DNA from: Planomonospora parontospora
GTDB taxonomy: Bacteria; Actinomycetota; Actinomycetes; Streptosporangiales; Streptosporangiaceae
NCBI GenBank assembly: GCA_014647935.1
Contig: BMQD01000011.1
Coordinates: forward strand, 1-64,000
Length of the DNA: 64,000 nt
Direction: 5' to 3'
Shown: piece after piece, positions 26,046-35,632 of the stretch
Layout of the letters: every line of letters starts with the position of its first letter
How positions within the stretch are numbered: position 1 is the stretch's first letter
Translations under genes and position numbers: made by a program
Notes under the pieces: generated by a model
The model's database searches: none
What the model was told of the DNA's origin: nothing
Seen by the model: the letters and a program-made list of their open reading frames with translations, nothing else

Positions 26046-27308
26046 GTGCCCACAGTGAAGAGTCGCCCAGTCCCAGTCCCAGTCGAAGTGGTCGGTCCCT
26101 TGACGAAGTCGCACTGCAGCGAGACACCGGAGGGAGAACAGCCCGCGGCCGCCGTCGTGCCCACCGCCGGAGAGCCCGCCGCCCGGCAGGACGGGCGGCG
26201 CAGGGAGGGGCCGACACCCGAGGGCTTCCCCCGGACGCCGTCGGAGGAGATCGCGGACCTGCGCTGGACGGGCGGCCGGTGGAGCGTGGAGGGCGGCTCA
26301 CCCGCCGACGCGGAGGGCGGCTCACCCGCCGACGTGAGGGAGCACCTGGCGCTGCGCGTCCGCTGGCCCGCGCAGACCGTTGACCTGGCAGGGCTGATCG
26401 ACCTGGCCGCGGCCGGGGCGCCGCTGCACGCCGAGGAGGTTCCCGGCTGGGTGGATCGCGCCGACCCCGCCCTCGCCGAGCTGCTCACCGTCGGCGACTG
26501 GCTCACCGAGCCCCGGCAGGGTACGCCCTCCTGTACGGCCGACCTGCGCCGTGAGGAGCACAGCGTGCGGCTGCGCCGCCACGGGCTCGCGCGCCGCGGC
26601 GCGGTACCGGCGGAGACACCGGCGGTCAGCGTCGTGATGGCCAGCATGCGCCCGCACCTGCTCCAGGACGCACTCGGCCAGATCGCCCGGCAGCGCGGGG
26701 TGGAGACCGAGGTCCTGCTGGGCCTGCACGGCGTCCCCGCCTCCCACGAGGCGGTACGGTCCGCGATCGCGGCCTGCCCGCTGCCGGTCACGGTGATCGA
26801 GGCCGACTCCGCGGCGACGCTCGGGGAGGTGCTCGGCCTCGCCGCCGCCGCGGCCGGCGGCCGGTACGTCACCAAGTGGGACGACGACGACTGGTACGGC
26901 CCCGATCACCTGGCCGACCTCCTGCTCGCCCGGTCGTACTCCGGAGCGGACATCATCGGGACGGCGGCCGAGTTCTTCTACCTGGAACCCCTGAACGTGA
27001 CGGTCCGCCGTACCGACTACGCCGGCGAGGTCTGGTCCGACCACGTGGCCGGGGGCACGATCCTGCTGGAGCGCGACCGCTTCCGCGAGACCGGAGGTTT
27101 CCCCGCCCTGCCCCGGGGGGTGGACGCAGCCTTCCTGAAGGCCGCCCACGCCGCCGGGGCGCTCATCTACCGCACCCACGGCCTGGGGTACATGCTGCGC
27201 CGCCAGGTGAGCGACCGGCACACCTGGCGCCTCCCGCTCGCCCACTTCCTGAGAGTCGCCTCCCACCAGTGGCGGGGGCGGCGCCCCAGCAGGATCCTCA
27301 CCCCATGA
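26046..27308 (+). CDS. Glycosyltransferase family 2-like protein
   Basis: A 420-residue protein. Residues 1-180 are a poorly conserved, charged region with a duplicated EGGSPAD segment. Residues ~185-400 are a GT-A domain beginning VSVVMASMRPHLLQDALGQIARQ. The nucleotide-sugar/metal motif is YVTKWDDDDWYGPDHLADLL (near residue 280), and GGTILLERDRFRETGGFP and a C-terminal basic helix follow. It is probably cytoplasmic or membrane-associated and acts on a surface glycan. GTG start is uncertain; a GTG at 26055 is also possible. Its stop overlaps the next GT gene (ATGA). Confidence 0.82.
   Translation: MPTVKSRPVPVPVEVVGPLTKSHCSETPEGEQPAAAVVPTAGEPAARQDGRRREGPTPEGFPRTPSEEIADLRWTGGRWSVEGGSPADAEGGSPADVREHLALRVRWPAQTVDLAGLIDLAAAGAPLHAEEVPGWVDRADPALAELLTVGDWLTEPRQGTPSCTADLRREEHSVRLRRHGLARRGAVPAETPAVSVVMASMRPHLLQDALGQIARQRGVETEVLLGLHGVPASHEAVRSAIAACPLPVTVIEADSAATLGEVLGLAAAAAGGRYVTKWDDDDWYGPDHLADLLLARSYSGADIIGTAAEFFYLEPLNVTVRRTDYAGEVWSDHVAGGTILLERDRFRETGGFPALPRGVDAAFLKAAHAAGALIYRTHGLGYMLRRQVSDRHTWRLPLAHFLRVASHQWRGRRPSRILTP
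26289..26334 (+). repeat. 24-bp direct repeat inside a glycosyltransferase gene
   Basis: Two in-frame copies starting at 26289 and 26313 (22 identical bases each), encoding EGGSPAD twice in the linker ahead of the catalytic domain. The reading frame is preserved. Confidence 0.85.
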
Positions 27309-28999
27309 CGACCCCGAGCAGGTGCACCGACATGATCCCCCGGATCAGGGGCAACGACTACCGCGCCCTCACCCTGCCCGAGCTCGGCGCCTGGACGCCG
27401 TCGCTGCGGGTCAGCGTCGTCATCCCCGCCTACGGCGGCCAGGACAAGCTCGACCTGGTGCTGGCCGGGCTGGAGCGTCAGACCTACCCCGCGGACCTCA
27501 CCGAGGTCATCGTGGTGGACAACGGCAGCACGCCGCCCCTGCGGCTGCCCGCGCTCCGGCCGGAGAACACCCGGCTGCTGGTCTGCGCCACCCCGGGCCG
27601 GGCCCACGCGCGCAACGCCGGGCTCCGCGAGGCGACCGGCGACGTGGTCCACTGGCTGGATTCCGACGTGGTCCTGGACCGGCGCTCCGTCGAGGCCCAC
27701 ATGCGCTGGCACCACGCGGCGCCGTACCTGTCGGTGACCGGCTACATCCGCTTCAGCCCGGCCCCGCTGCCCACGCCGGAGGCCGTGGCCGGCGCCGCCG
27801 ACCTCGCCGAGATCTTCGAGCCCGCCGAGCCGCACGCCTGGCTGGTGAAGATGATCGACGACACCGACGGCCTCACCAGGAGGCCGAGCCGCCCGTTCGG
27901 GCTGCACGTGGGCGGAGCCACCTCGGTCAGCGCCGCCCTGCTGGAGCGGGCCGGGCCGATGGACACCGATCTCATCCTCGGCCAGGACACCGAGATGGGC
28001 TACCGGCTGGCCCAGGCGGGCGCGGTCTTCGTCCCCGAGCCGGAGGCGCGGGCCTTCCACCTGGGACCGACCATGCGCATGCGGGAGAAGGACCCGATCG
28101 ACCGGGTCAGCTACGCGTTCATCGCCGACCGCATTCCCACCTACCGCTGGCTCCGCCTTCACCCGGCCCGCCAGTGGAAGGTCCCTTACGTCGAGGTGGT
28201 CGTCGGCTCCCCGGAGACCGGGAAGGACGCCTTCTCCTACGACGACGTCCGCGCCACGGTCGACGCGGTGCTCGCCGGCACCGTCCCCGACATCGCGGTC
28301 ACCATCGAAGGCCCCTGGGACCGCGTCAGGGACGAGGGACGGGCCCCGCTCACCAACCCCGACCTGGACCTGGTGCTCACCCGGGGCCACTACGCCCACG
28401 AGCCCCGGGTGCGGACGGCGCCCGCGTCGTGGGGCGCGGTGCCGTACCGGCTCCGGCTGCCCGCGGGATGGGTGCCGGAGGATGACGCCCTGGCCCGCCT
28501 GATCGACCTGGCCAAGCAGGGGGAGTACGGCCTGCTGTCGGTGCTGCTGGAGGAGGACGCGCCGGACGGCTCCGGCGGCGGGTTCGTCACGGCCCGGCTG
28601 GAGCGCACCGCGGCCTTCGCCCGCGCGGCGATCGTCCGCGCGCCCGGGGAGGACCTCGACGATGCGGTGGAGGACGTCTCCGGCACGCTCTGGGTGGACG
28701 CCGAGACCGCGGGGTTCTCCCGCGAGGCACTTCCCCCGGTGAGCCGCCGCAGGGCCCACCGGGACCGGCTCAAGGCCGAGGAGCAGGTCCGGCACACCGA
28801 GCGGGTGCAGGCCCGGATGGTCGAGTGGCGCGAGGAGGCCGCCCGCTGGCGCAGGAGCACCGTGGAGCTGCGGCGCGAGGTCGCGTCCCTGCGCAGGGAA
28901 CTGGCGGCCTCCCGCAAGACCCAGGCGATCCCCCGGCGGCAGGACGTCCGCTACCGCCTGCTGATGTCGGTGAAGCGGGCGATCGACCGCCGCCGGTGA
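27305..28999 (+). CDS. GT2 glycosyltransferase with C-terminal coiled coil
   Basis: A 564-residue enzyme. The GT-A domain opens with VSVVIPAYGGQDKLDLVLAGLERQTYP, has VIVVDNGS and the DxD-like DVVHWLDSDVVLD, and a GGATSVSAALLERAGPMDTDLILGQDTEMGYRLAQAG acceptor region as in galactosaminyltransferase-like GT2 enzymes. A second, uncharacterised region runs to about residue 490. The tail (residues ~495-560) is a basic coiled coil (EEQVRHTERVQARMVEWREEAARWRR). It is coupled by ATGA overlap to the preceding GT and is a paralogue of the convergent gene 29013-30575. Confidence 0.88.
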   Translation: MTTPSRCTDMIPRIRGNDYRALTLPELGAWTPSLRVSVVIPAYGGQDKLDLVLAGLERQTYPADLTEVIVVDNGSTPPLRLPALRPENTRLLVCATPGRAHARNAGLREATGDVVHWLDSDVVLDRRSVEAHMRWHHAAPYLSVTGYIRFSPAPLPTPEAVAGAADLAEIFEPAEPHAWLVKMIDDTDGLTRRPSRPFGLHVGGATSVSAALLERAGPMDTDLILGQDTEMGYRLAQAGAVFVPEPEARAFHLGPTMRMREKDPIDRVSYAFIADRIPTYRWLRLHPARQWKVPYVEVVVGSPETGKDAFSYDDVRATVDAVLAGTVPDIAVTIEGPWDRVRDEGRAPLTNPDLDLVLTRGHYAHEPRVRTAPASWGAVPYRLRLPAGWVPEDDALARLIDLAKQGEYGLLSVLLEEDAPDGSGGGFVTARLERTAAFARAAIVRAPGEDLDDAVEDVSGTLWVDAETAGFSREALPPVSRRRAHRDRLKAEEQVRHTERVQARMVEWREEAARWRRSTVELRREVASLRRELAASRKTQAIPRRQDVRYRLLMSVKRAIDRRR

Positions 29000-29012
29000 C
29001 GCCGGAAGCGCC

Positions 29013-30575
29013 CTATTCCTCCCGAATTGCGGCGCGCAGCCGGGAGAGCAGCGTGCGCGGCCTTCGCGGATCCGGGGCGGCGGGAGCAGCGCCCTCGCGT
29101 GGTGCGAGCCCGGCGGCCTCGCCGTCGCCCGCGTCCTTTGACGCGCCCTTCGCCATGCCCTTCGCCGGATTCTCGGCGGGGTCCGCTTGCACGGTCGGCC
29201 AGAACCGCGCCCGATCGCCCTTCCCCACCCCGTGGGTGGCCTCGATCGAGGCGGCCACGTCATCCGCGCCGAGCAGCCGGGCCCGGCCCAGCGCCTCGGT
29301 ACGCGCCAGCACCGCCGAACCGTCGCCGGGCAGGTCGACGACCAGCATGCCGTACCGCTCCCGCTGCAGCACCCCGATCATCTGCTCCAGGGTCGCCGGG
29401 CCCAGCGGGACCGAGACCGGGCCGGTGTAGCGGAACGGGATCGGCTCCGGCGTGGCGGCGACCTCGGTCGCGAACCGCACCCGCCCGTCGTGGGAGAAGT
29501 GCTCGCGCATCAGCCGCAGGTCGAAGGCCAAGTCGTCGAGCACCGGGCGCCGCCCGCCGGTCTCCGGCCACGGCGCCACCAGCGTCACCACCACGTCGCC
29601 GAGAGATCCCGACAGGGCCGCGCCCACCGCCTCGCGCACCTGCTCGGGGGCGGAGCCGTCCACCCGCAGCACCACCTCGGCGTACGGCACCAGCCAGCGC
29701 CGCCCCCTGTCCTTGCGCAGATCCCGGCGGAGCGGGATCCGATGGGCGAGGTAGGGAGCGACCACGCGCACCGCCCGGTCCGGGTCGAGGCGCTGCGCGG
29801 GCAGCCCGAGGTGCACCGCCTGGGCGGCCATGTCGGGGACGAACACCACGCCGTGCTGGGCCAGCCGGTAGGCGAACTCGGTGTCCTCCCCCCGCAGCAC
29901 GGCGGGGTCGAGTCCGCCCACGGCGTGGAAGATCTCCCGCCGCATCGACACGGTCGGACCGGTGCACACGTGGTACGGGTTGCGACTGGCCCGCAGGCCG
30001 TCGAGACGGGCGATGGTCTGCTCGGTGGAGCTGGGCAGCGCCGCGGACAGGTCGAAGACGTCTCCGAGGGAGTCCGTGCGCACCGCCTCGTGGACCCGCT
30101 CGGGTGTCACCGGCGGCTCCTCGATGAACTTCTTGGCGCCGATGGCGACCACATGGTCACTCAGGTGGTGCCAGCGGGCCAGCGCCTCGATGTGCTCGCG
30201 GCAGACGACCATGTCGGAGTCCAGCCGCTGCAGCACGAGGCCGTCCGCCCGGGCCGCCCCGGAGTTGACCGCGTGCGCGATGCCCCACTTCCCGGGGTCC
30301 GCCGCGATGATCCGGGTGTCCGCCGGGGCGATCTCCGGCAGCCGCAGCGGCGGCTCGCTGCCGTCGTCGACGACGATCACCTCCATGAGGTGGTCCGGGT
30401 AGCTCTGCGCCGCCAGGGCCGCGAGGACCAGGTCGAGCCGGTGCTGCCCGCCGCGCGCGGGAATGACCACGCTCACCGGGAGGGACGGCTCCCAGCCGCC
30501 GAGCCCGGGGGGCTCCAGAGGCGAGTAGTCGTTGTGCCGGATCAAGGGCGGGCCGGCCGCCGCTCCACCCGTCAT
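29013..30575 (-). CDS. GT2 glycosyltransferase, paralogue of 27305-28999
   Basis: A 520-residue enzyme. It opens LIRHNDYSPLEPPGLGGWEP, then VSVVIPARGGQHRLDLVLAALAAQSYP, VIVVDDGS and the DxD in LQRLDSDMVVCRE. The acceptor region is GPTVSMRREIFHAVGGLDPAVLRGEDTEFAYRLAQHG. The alanine/glycine-rich tail (ENPAKGMAKGASKDAGDGE) ends in a basic RLRAAIRE helix. Start chosen at the ATG at 30575 because AAGGAG lies 10 bases upstream; an ATG at 30620 would overlap promoter DNA. It is tail-to-tail with its paralogue (13-base gap) and divergent from thrC. Confidence 0.88.
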   Translation of the reverse strand: MTGGAAAGPPLIRHNDYSPLEPPGLGGWEPSLPVSVVIPARGGQHRLDLVLAALAAQSYPDHLMEVIVVDDGSEPPLRLPEIAPADTRIIAADPGKWGIAHAVNSGAARADGLVLQRLDSDMVVCREHIEALARWHHLSDHVVAIGAKKFIEEPPVTPERVHEAVRTDSLGDVFDLSAALPSSTEQTIARLDGLRASRNPYHVCTGPTVSMRREIFHAVGGLDPAVLRGEDTEFAYRLAQHGVVFVPDMAAQAVHLGLPAQRLDPDRAVRVVAPYLAHRIPLRRDLRKDRGRRWLVPYAEVVLRVDGSAPEQVREAVGAALSGSLGDVVVTLVAPWPETGGRRPVLDDLAFDLRLMREHFSHDGRVRFATEVAATPEPIPFRYTGPVSVPLGPATLEQMIGVLQRERYGMLVVDLPGDGSAVLARTEALGRARLLGADDVAASIEATHGVGKGDRARFWPTVQADPAENPAKGMAKGASKDAGDGEAAGLAPREGAAPAAPDPRRPRTLLSRLRAAIREE

Positions 30576-30686
30576 GACAGCTGCACTCCTTGTCGGATCG
30601 TCCGGGGTTCCGCCTGTCAAACCCTGTCGACCCTACCCGCCGCTCCCCGGTGCCGCCCCGGGAGAGGCCGCGTCGAGAGGGCGGTT

Positions 30687-30701
30687 GTCCACTTGGTGGA
30701 C
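30687..30701. promoter_or_regulatory. Perfect inverted repeat GTCCAC-TTG-GTGGAC
   Basis: A 6-bp perfect inverted repeat with 3-base spacer in the divergent region between the GT gene and thrC, 31 bases upstream of a TAGACT hexamer (30732-30737) that could be a thrC -10. Operator candidate; no regulator assigned. Confidence 0.45.
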
Positions 30702-30761
30702 GCGGAATCCCGGGGGCCTGGCGGTTGCCCGTAGACTCGTTGCCCAACACCGCAGGTAGGG

Positions 30762-30784
30762 CGCGCGCGGCGGAACCGCGCGCG
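30762..30784 (+). promoter_or_regulatory. Hairpin abutting the thrC ribosome-binding site
   Basis: CGCGCGCGG-cggaa-CCGCGCGCG, a 9-bp perfect GC stem that ends exactly where the GGAGGAG of thrC begins. It could modulate ribosome access or protect the 5' end of the message. Confidence 0.45.
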
Positions 30785-30796
30785 GGAGGAGCAATC

Positions 30797-31855
30797 ATGA
30801 CCAGGGCATGGCGTGGCCTCATCGAGGAATACCGTGACCGTCTTCCGGTCACCGGCGAGACGCCCGTCGTGACGCTCCTGGAGGGCGGCACGCCGCTCGT
30901 CCCGGCGCACCGGGTCTCGGCGCTGACCGGCTGCGAGGTCTACCTGAAGGTCGAGGGGCTGAACCCGACGGGCAGCTTCAAGGACCGCGGCATGACCATG
31001 GCCATCAGCAAGGCCGTCGAGGACGGCGCGAAGGCCGTGATCTGCGCCTCCACCGGCAACACCAGCGCCTCCGCCGCGGCCTACGCCGTCCGCGCGGGCC
31101 TGACCTGCGCGGTGCTCGTGCCCCGAGGAAAGATCGCCATGGGCAAGCTGGCGCAGGCGCTGGTCCACGGGGCGCGGCTGCTGCAGGTCGAGGGCTCCTT
31201 CGACGACTGCCTGGAGATGACCAGGAAGCTCTCGGAGAACTACCCGATCGCGCTGGTCAACTCGGTGAACCCGTTCCGGCTGCAGGGGCAGAAGACCGCG
31301 GCCTTCGAGATCGTGGACGCCCTCGGCGACGCGCCCGACGTCCACTGCATCCCGGTCGGCAACGCCGGCAACATCTCCGCCTACTGGATGGGCTACACCG
31401 AGTACGCCGCCGACGGCGTCGCCACCAGGACGCCCCGGATGTTCGGCTTCCAGGCCAGCGGGTCGGCACCGATCGTCAACGGCGCCCCGGTGACCCACCC
31501 GCACACGATCGCCACCGCGATCCGCATCGGCAACCCCGCATCCTGGAAGCTCGCCGAGGCCGCGCGGGACGAGTCCGGCGGCGTCATCCAGGCCGTCACG
31601 GACCGCCAGATCGCGGCCGCCTACAAGCTCCTGGCGCAGGAGGAGGGCGTGTTCGTCGAGCTCGCCTCCGCGGCCAGCGTGGCCGGTCTGCTCCAGGCCT
31701 GCCAGCAGGGGCTGGTCGAGCCCGGCCTGCGCATCGTCTGCACGGTGACGGGCAACGGGCTCAAGGACCCCGACTGGGCCATCTCCGGCGCGCCCACCCC
31801 GATCACGATCCCGATCGACGCCCACGCCGCCGCGAGCGCCCTCGAACTCGCCTGA
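30797..31855 (+). CDS. thrC: Threonine synthase
   Basis: PLP-dependent conversion of O-phosphohomoserine to threonine. 352 residues, the short bacterial form. The PLP lysine is K62 in [14 protein letters not shown]. The phosphate-binding loop is [14 protein letters not shown], with [14 protein letters not shown] for substrate binding. ATG with GGGAGGAG. It is followed after 28 bases by thrB; the pair forms the rest of the threonine operon, now with its own promoter because hom is 6 kb away. Confidence 0.96.
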   Translation: MTRAWRGLIEEYRDRLPVTGETPVVTLLEGGTPLVPAHRVSALTGCEVYLKVEGLNPTGSFKDRGMTMAISKAVEDGAKAVICASTGNTSASAAAYAVRAGLTCAVLVPRGKIAMGKLAQALVHGARLLQVEGSFDDCLEMTRKLSENYPIALVNSVNPFRLQGQKTAAFEIVDALGDAPDVHCIPVGNAGNISAYWMGYTEYAADGVATRTPRMFGFQASGSAPIVNGAPVTHPHTIATAIRIGNPASWKLAEAARDESGGVIQAVTDRQIAAAYKLLAQEEGVFVELASAASVAGLLQACQQGLVEPGLRIVCTVTGNGLKDPDWAISGAPTPITIPIDAHAAASALELA

Positions 31856-31883
31856 TCCCACCGGCTCCTCGACAAGGGAACGC

Positions 31884-32873
31884 ATGACCGACAGCACGGT
31901 GGTCGTCCGGGTTCCGGCGACCTCGGCCAACCTCGGCCCCGGATTCGACACGCTGGGGTTGGCCCTGGCCCTCCATGACGAGGTGGAGGCCACTCTCTAC
32001 GAACCCTCCTCAGGCGGCTCGGCCGAGACCGCCGAAGTCTCCGTCGAGGGTGAGGGCGCGGGCGAGGTCCCCCTCGACGGCCGCCATCTCATCGTCGCGA
32101 CGATGAGGAGGACCTTCGACAGGATGGGCCTGCCCCGCCCCTCCGGCATCCGGCTGCGCTGCGTCAACCGGATCCCGCACGCGCGCGGGCTGGGCTCGTC
32201 CTCCGCGGCGATCTGCGCCGGGATCCTCGCCGCGCGGGCGCTGGCCGCCGAGCCGTACGCCGCCGCTCCGCGTCCGGACGGGACGGCGCCGGCCGCGCCG
32301 CCGAGCCCGCCGGAGTTCACCGACGACGACGTGTTCGCCCTCGCCACCGAGATCGAGGGGCACCCCGACAACGTGGGACCCTGCCTGGCCGGCGGGCTCA
32401 CGGTCGCGTGGACGGAACCGTCGGGCGTTCCGCGTATGGCGAAACTGCTCCCGCACGCCGACGTGCGGCCCGTGGTCCTCGTCCCGGAGCACCGCCTGTC
32501 CACGGAGACGGCCCGGGGGCTGCTGCCCGCGAGCGTGCCGCACGCCGACGCGTCGGCGAACGCCGGGCGGGCCGCGCTGCTGGTCGCGGCGCTGACCGGG
32601 CGGCCGGAGCGCGAACTGCTGCTGGCCGGGACGGAGGACCGGCTGCACCAGGGCTACCGGGCCCCCGCGATGCCGCGGACGGCGGATCTGGTGGCGCGGC
32701 TGCGCGCGCTCGGGATCCCCGCGGTCGTCTCGGGCGCGGGTCCCACGGTCCTTGCGTTTTCCACGGGGGATAAGCAGGATTTGATCGCACCAGAAGTGGG
32801 TAATGACTGGCACATCCGGCCACTGGATGTCGAAACCCGCGGTGCGTGCGTTGTTTCTCCCGAGACACGTTGA
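31884..32873 (+). CDS. thrB: Homoserine kinase
   Basis: ATP-dependent phosphorylation of homoserine, GHMP kinase of 329 residues. N-terminal VVVRVPATSANLGPGFDTLGLAL binds substrate. The ATP-binding loop is IPHARGLGSSSAAICAGI near residues 96-113. The third motif is GIPAVVSGAGPTVLAF. A short Ala/Pro-rich insert (TAPAAPPSPP) after motif 2 is normal variation. It ends the thrCB operon, ahead of a 498-base gap before rho. Confidence 0.95.
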   Translation: MTDSTVVVRVPATSANLGPGFDTLGLALALHDEVEATLYEPSSGGSAETAEVSVEGEGAGEVPLDGRHLIVATMRRTFDRMGLPRPSGIRLRCVNRIPHARGLGSSSAAICAGILAARALAAEPYAAAPRPDGTAPAAPPSPPEFTDDDVFALATEIEGHPDNVGPCLAGGLTVAWTEPSGVPRMAKLLPHADVRPVVLVPEHRLSTETARGLLPASVPHADASANAGRAALLVAALTGRPERELLLAGTEDRLHQGYRAPAMPRTADLVARLRALGIPAVVSGAGPTVLAFSTGDKQDLIAPEVGNDWHIRPLDVETRGACVVSPETR

Positions 32874-33371
32874 TGCCTCTTCGGCCTTCAGGGAATAGCT
32901 GTGTGCGCTGGTGATGTTAGGCTGATAGCCGCACCAGATGCCCCCGTGCTGGGTGCGTGCTTGTCAGCCACACATCGTTGCCTCACGTCCCGTTCCACGA
33001 GGCGTGAACGCCGCAGTGGCTTCCCCGAATCCGCCGCCTCCGAATGGTCCACATTCGAGCGGGGCAAGGAGAGGCGGCGTTTTAGGGGACATGCGCGTTC
33101 GAAACACCTCGACATCTGGTTGCCGGTAGCAATCCGGGGGGTGTCCTCCGTGCCTCACCGTCGGCGGGTCTCGATGGCGAGGGTGCGGATGTGCCCTTCT
33201 CCGACAGTGGCGACGGCCCTCCCGGGCCGTCGAGGATCGCAACAGGATCGCAACAGGATCGCGACAGGACCACAACGTGCAACCTGACCCGGTCTGTCCC
33301 ACCGGATCGATCGCACCACCGGGACGATTGGCTGATCATGGCCACGCCCGACCCCTGGGAAGGACCCATTA
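32874..33371 (+). other. Long rho leader region
   Basis: Nearly 500 bases without a convincing gene between thrB and rho. A TAGGCT -10-like hexamer lies at 32918-32923, which would give a leader of about 440 nucleotides. The region contains the fourfold 11-bp repeat at 33233-33276. Long leaders upstream of rho are known in several actinobacteria and are associated with autoregulation; that this is so here is inference. Confidence 0.55.
33233..33276 (+). repeat. Four 11-bp tandem repeats in the rho leader
   Basis: Units AGGATCGCAAC, AGGATCGCAAC, AGGATCGCGAC and AGGACCACAAC, contiguous, ending 95 bases before the rho start codon. They are unstructured-looking and C/A-containing, unlike the hairpin-rich surroundings. 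They could be protein-binding sites in DNA or RNA. Confidence 0.7.
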
Positions 33372-35351
33372 GTGAGCGACACCACCGAACTCCTCTCCGA
33401 CGCGAACGGCGCACAGCCCGCGGCCGGCGACACCCCCACCCGCGCCGCGGCGAAGTCGCCGCGTCGTCGCTCCGGCACCGGCCTGTCCGCCATGGTGCTG
33501 CCCGAGCTTCAGGCCATGGCCTCCGGCCTCGGCATCAGCGGGACCGGGCGGATGCGCAAGAGCCAGCTGATCGCGGCCATTCAGGAGAAGCAGGGCGTGA
33601 CGGCGGAGAGCGCCGCCGCGCCCGCCGCCCCCACGGCTCCGGCTCCCGCCGCCGCGGAACCGGCCGCCGAGCGCCCCGCGCGCAGCCGCAGGGAACGTTC
33701 CCGCGCCTCCGCCGCCCCGGCCGAGCCCGTGGCCGAGCAGCCCGTCACCGCGCCCGAGCCGGTGGCCGCCGCCGCTCCCGCGGTGGAGGCGCCGGCCGAG
33801 ACCGGTCAGACCGAGGGCCGCGCCGAGCGCGGCGAGAGCCGCCGTGAGCGCGGCGAGCGCCGCGGCCGTGAGCGCGGCGAGCGCGGTGAGCGTGGCGAGG
33901 GCCGCCGTGAGCGCGGCGAGAGCCGCGGTGACCAGCGCGGTGAAGGCCGCGGTGACCAGCGCGCCGCCGACGCGGGGCAGGGCCGCGGTGAGCGCGGTGA
34001 GCGTGGAGACCGCGTCGAGCGTGGAGACCGCGTCGAGCGCGAGCAGCGCGGCGAGCGCGGCGGTGACCAGAACCGCGGCCCGCAGGGCCGCACCGACCAG
34101 CACGGCATCGGCGAGGACGACGACCGCCGCGGGCGCCGCGGCCGGTTCCGGGAGCGCAACCGCCGCGGTCGCGACCGCTTCGAGGGCGGCGGCGAGCCCG
34201 TGGTCGGCGAGGACGACGTCCTCATCCCGATCGCCGGCATCCTGGACATCCTCGACAACTACGCGTTCGTCCGGACCAGCGGCTACCTGCCCGGTTCGAA
34301 CGACGTCTACGTGTCGTTGGCCCAGATCCGCCGCAACGGCCTGCGCAAGGGCGACGTCGTCACCGGCGCCGTCCGCCAGCCGCGCGACGGCGAGCGCCGG
34401 GAGAAGTTCAACGCGCTCGTCCGCCTCGACACGGTCAACGGCATGGACCCGGAGCAGGCCCGCCAGCGGCCCGACTTCAACAAGCTCACGCCGCTCTACC
34501 CGCAGGAGCGCCTGCGTCTGGAGACCGAGCCGAACATCCTGACGACCCGGATCATCGACATGGTGGCCCCGATCGGCAAGGGCCAGCGCGGTCTCATCGT
34601 CTCCCCGCCCAAGGCGGGCAAGACGATGGTGCTCCAGGCGATCGCCAACGCGATCACCCGGAACAACCCCGAGTGCCACCTGATGGTCGTCCTCGTCGAC
34701 GAGCGTCCGGAAGAGGTCACCGACATGCAGCGGTCGGTGAAGGGCGAGGTCATCCACTCGACCTTCGACCGTCCCGCCGAGGACCACACCACGGTCGCCG
34801 AGCTCGCCATCGAGCGCGCCAAGCGACTGGTGGAGCTGGGCCACGACGTCGTCGTGCTGCTCGACTCGATCACCCGCCTGGGCCGGGCCTACAACCTCGC
34901 GGCCCCGGCCTCGGGCCGGATCCTGTCCGGTGGTGTCGACTCCACGGCGCTTTACCCGCCGAAGCGCTTCTTCGGCGCCGCCCGCAACATCGAGAACGGC
35001 GGCTCGCTGACGATCCTGGCCACCGCGCTGGTCGAGACCGGCTCCAAGATGGACGAGGTCATCTTCGAGGAGTTCAAGGGCACCGGCAACGCCGAGCTCA
35101 AGCTCAACCGGGCCCTCGCGGACAAGCGGATCTTCCCCGCGGTGGACGTCGACGCGTCCGGCACCCGCAAGGAGGAGATCCTGATGGGCAAGGACGAGCT
35201 GCAGATCGTCTGGAAGCTGCGGCGGGTGCTGCACGCGCTGGACATGCAGCAGGCTCTGGAGCTCCTCCTGGAGAAGATGAAGGAGACCAAGTCCAACGCG
35301 GAGTTCCTGCTCCAGGTGCAGAAGACGACGGTCAGCTCCGACCGCGACTGA
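33372..35351 (+). CDS. rho: Transcription termination factor Rho with RGE-rich insert
   Basis: RNA-dependent helicase that ends transcription. 659 residues, far longer than E. coli Rho (419). Residues ~30-75 form the Rho N-terminal SAP-like helix bundle ([33 protein letters not shown]). Residues ~85-265 are a disordered Ala/Pro then Arg/Gly/Glu/Asp insert ([18 protein letters not shown]), as in other high-GC actinobacteria. The RNA-binding CSD follows ([20 protein letters not shown]), then the ATPase with SPPKAGKT (about residue 410), [14 protein letters not shown] and the R-finger region. GTG start. Confidence 0.97.
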   Translation: MSDTTELLSDANGAQPAAGDTPTRAAAKSPRRRSGTGLSAMVLPELQAMASGLGISGTGRMRKSQLIAAIQEKQGVTAESAAAPAAPTAPAPAAAEPAAERPARSRRERSRASAAPAEPVAEQPVTAPEPVAAAAPAVEAPAETGQTEGRAERGESRRERGERRGRERGERGERGEGRRERGESRGDQRGEGRGDQRAADAGQGRGERGERGDRVERGDRVEREQRGERGGDQNRGPQGRTDQHGIGEDDDRRGRRGRFRERNRRGRDRFEGGGEPVVGEDDVLIPIAGILDILDNYAFVRTSGYLPGSNDVYVSLAQIRRNGLRKGDVVTGAVRQPRDGERREKFNALVRLDTVNGMDPEQARQRPDFNKLTPLYPQERLRLETEPNILTTRIIDMVAPIGKGQRGLIVSPPKAGKTMVLQAIANAITRNNPECHLMVVLVDERPEEVTDMQRSVKGEVIHSTFDRPAEDHTTVAELAIERAKRLVELGHDVVVLLDSITRLGRAYNLAAPASGRILSGGVDSTALYPPKRFFGAARNIENGGSLTILATALVETGSKMDEVIFEEFKGTGNAELKLNRALADKRIFPAVDVDASGTRKEEILMGKDELQIVWKLRRVLHALDMQQALELLLEKMKETKSNAEFLLQVQKTTVSSDRD

Positions 35352-35365
35352 CGCCGTACGGCCGG

Positions 35366-35397
35366 CGCCCCGGACCCCGAGAGCGGGGGCCGGGGCG
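35366..35397 (+). terminator. Terminator after rho
   Basis: A 14-bp stem with one mismatch, CGCCCCGGACCCCG/CGGGGGCCGGGGCG, loop agag, 14 bases after the rho stop. Confidence 0.7.
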
Positions 35398-35632
35398 TCC
35401 GGCGTCCGGAGCCCTTCTCCGGCCCTTCCGCGGCTCCTCCTCCCGGGGAGGGCGGGCGCGGGGAGGGCGGGGGAATGTCCGGTGGCCTGGGATGGTTGAA
35501 GGATCTGGCACACTGGTAGCCGAACCGCAGCGGTTCCGGTTCCCGCCCACTCGCACCTCAGTGTGTTCTCCCCGCCTCCGCGGGGGTGGACCCTGGCGAC
35601 CCGGCGACCGCGCCTTGGAGAGGACGACAGTC

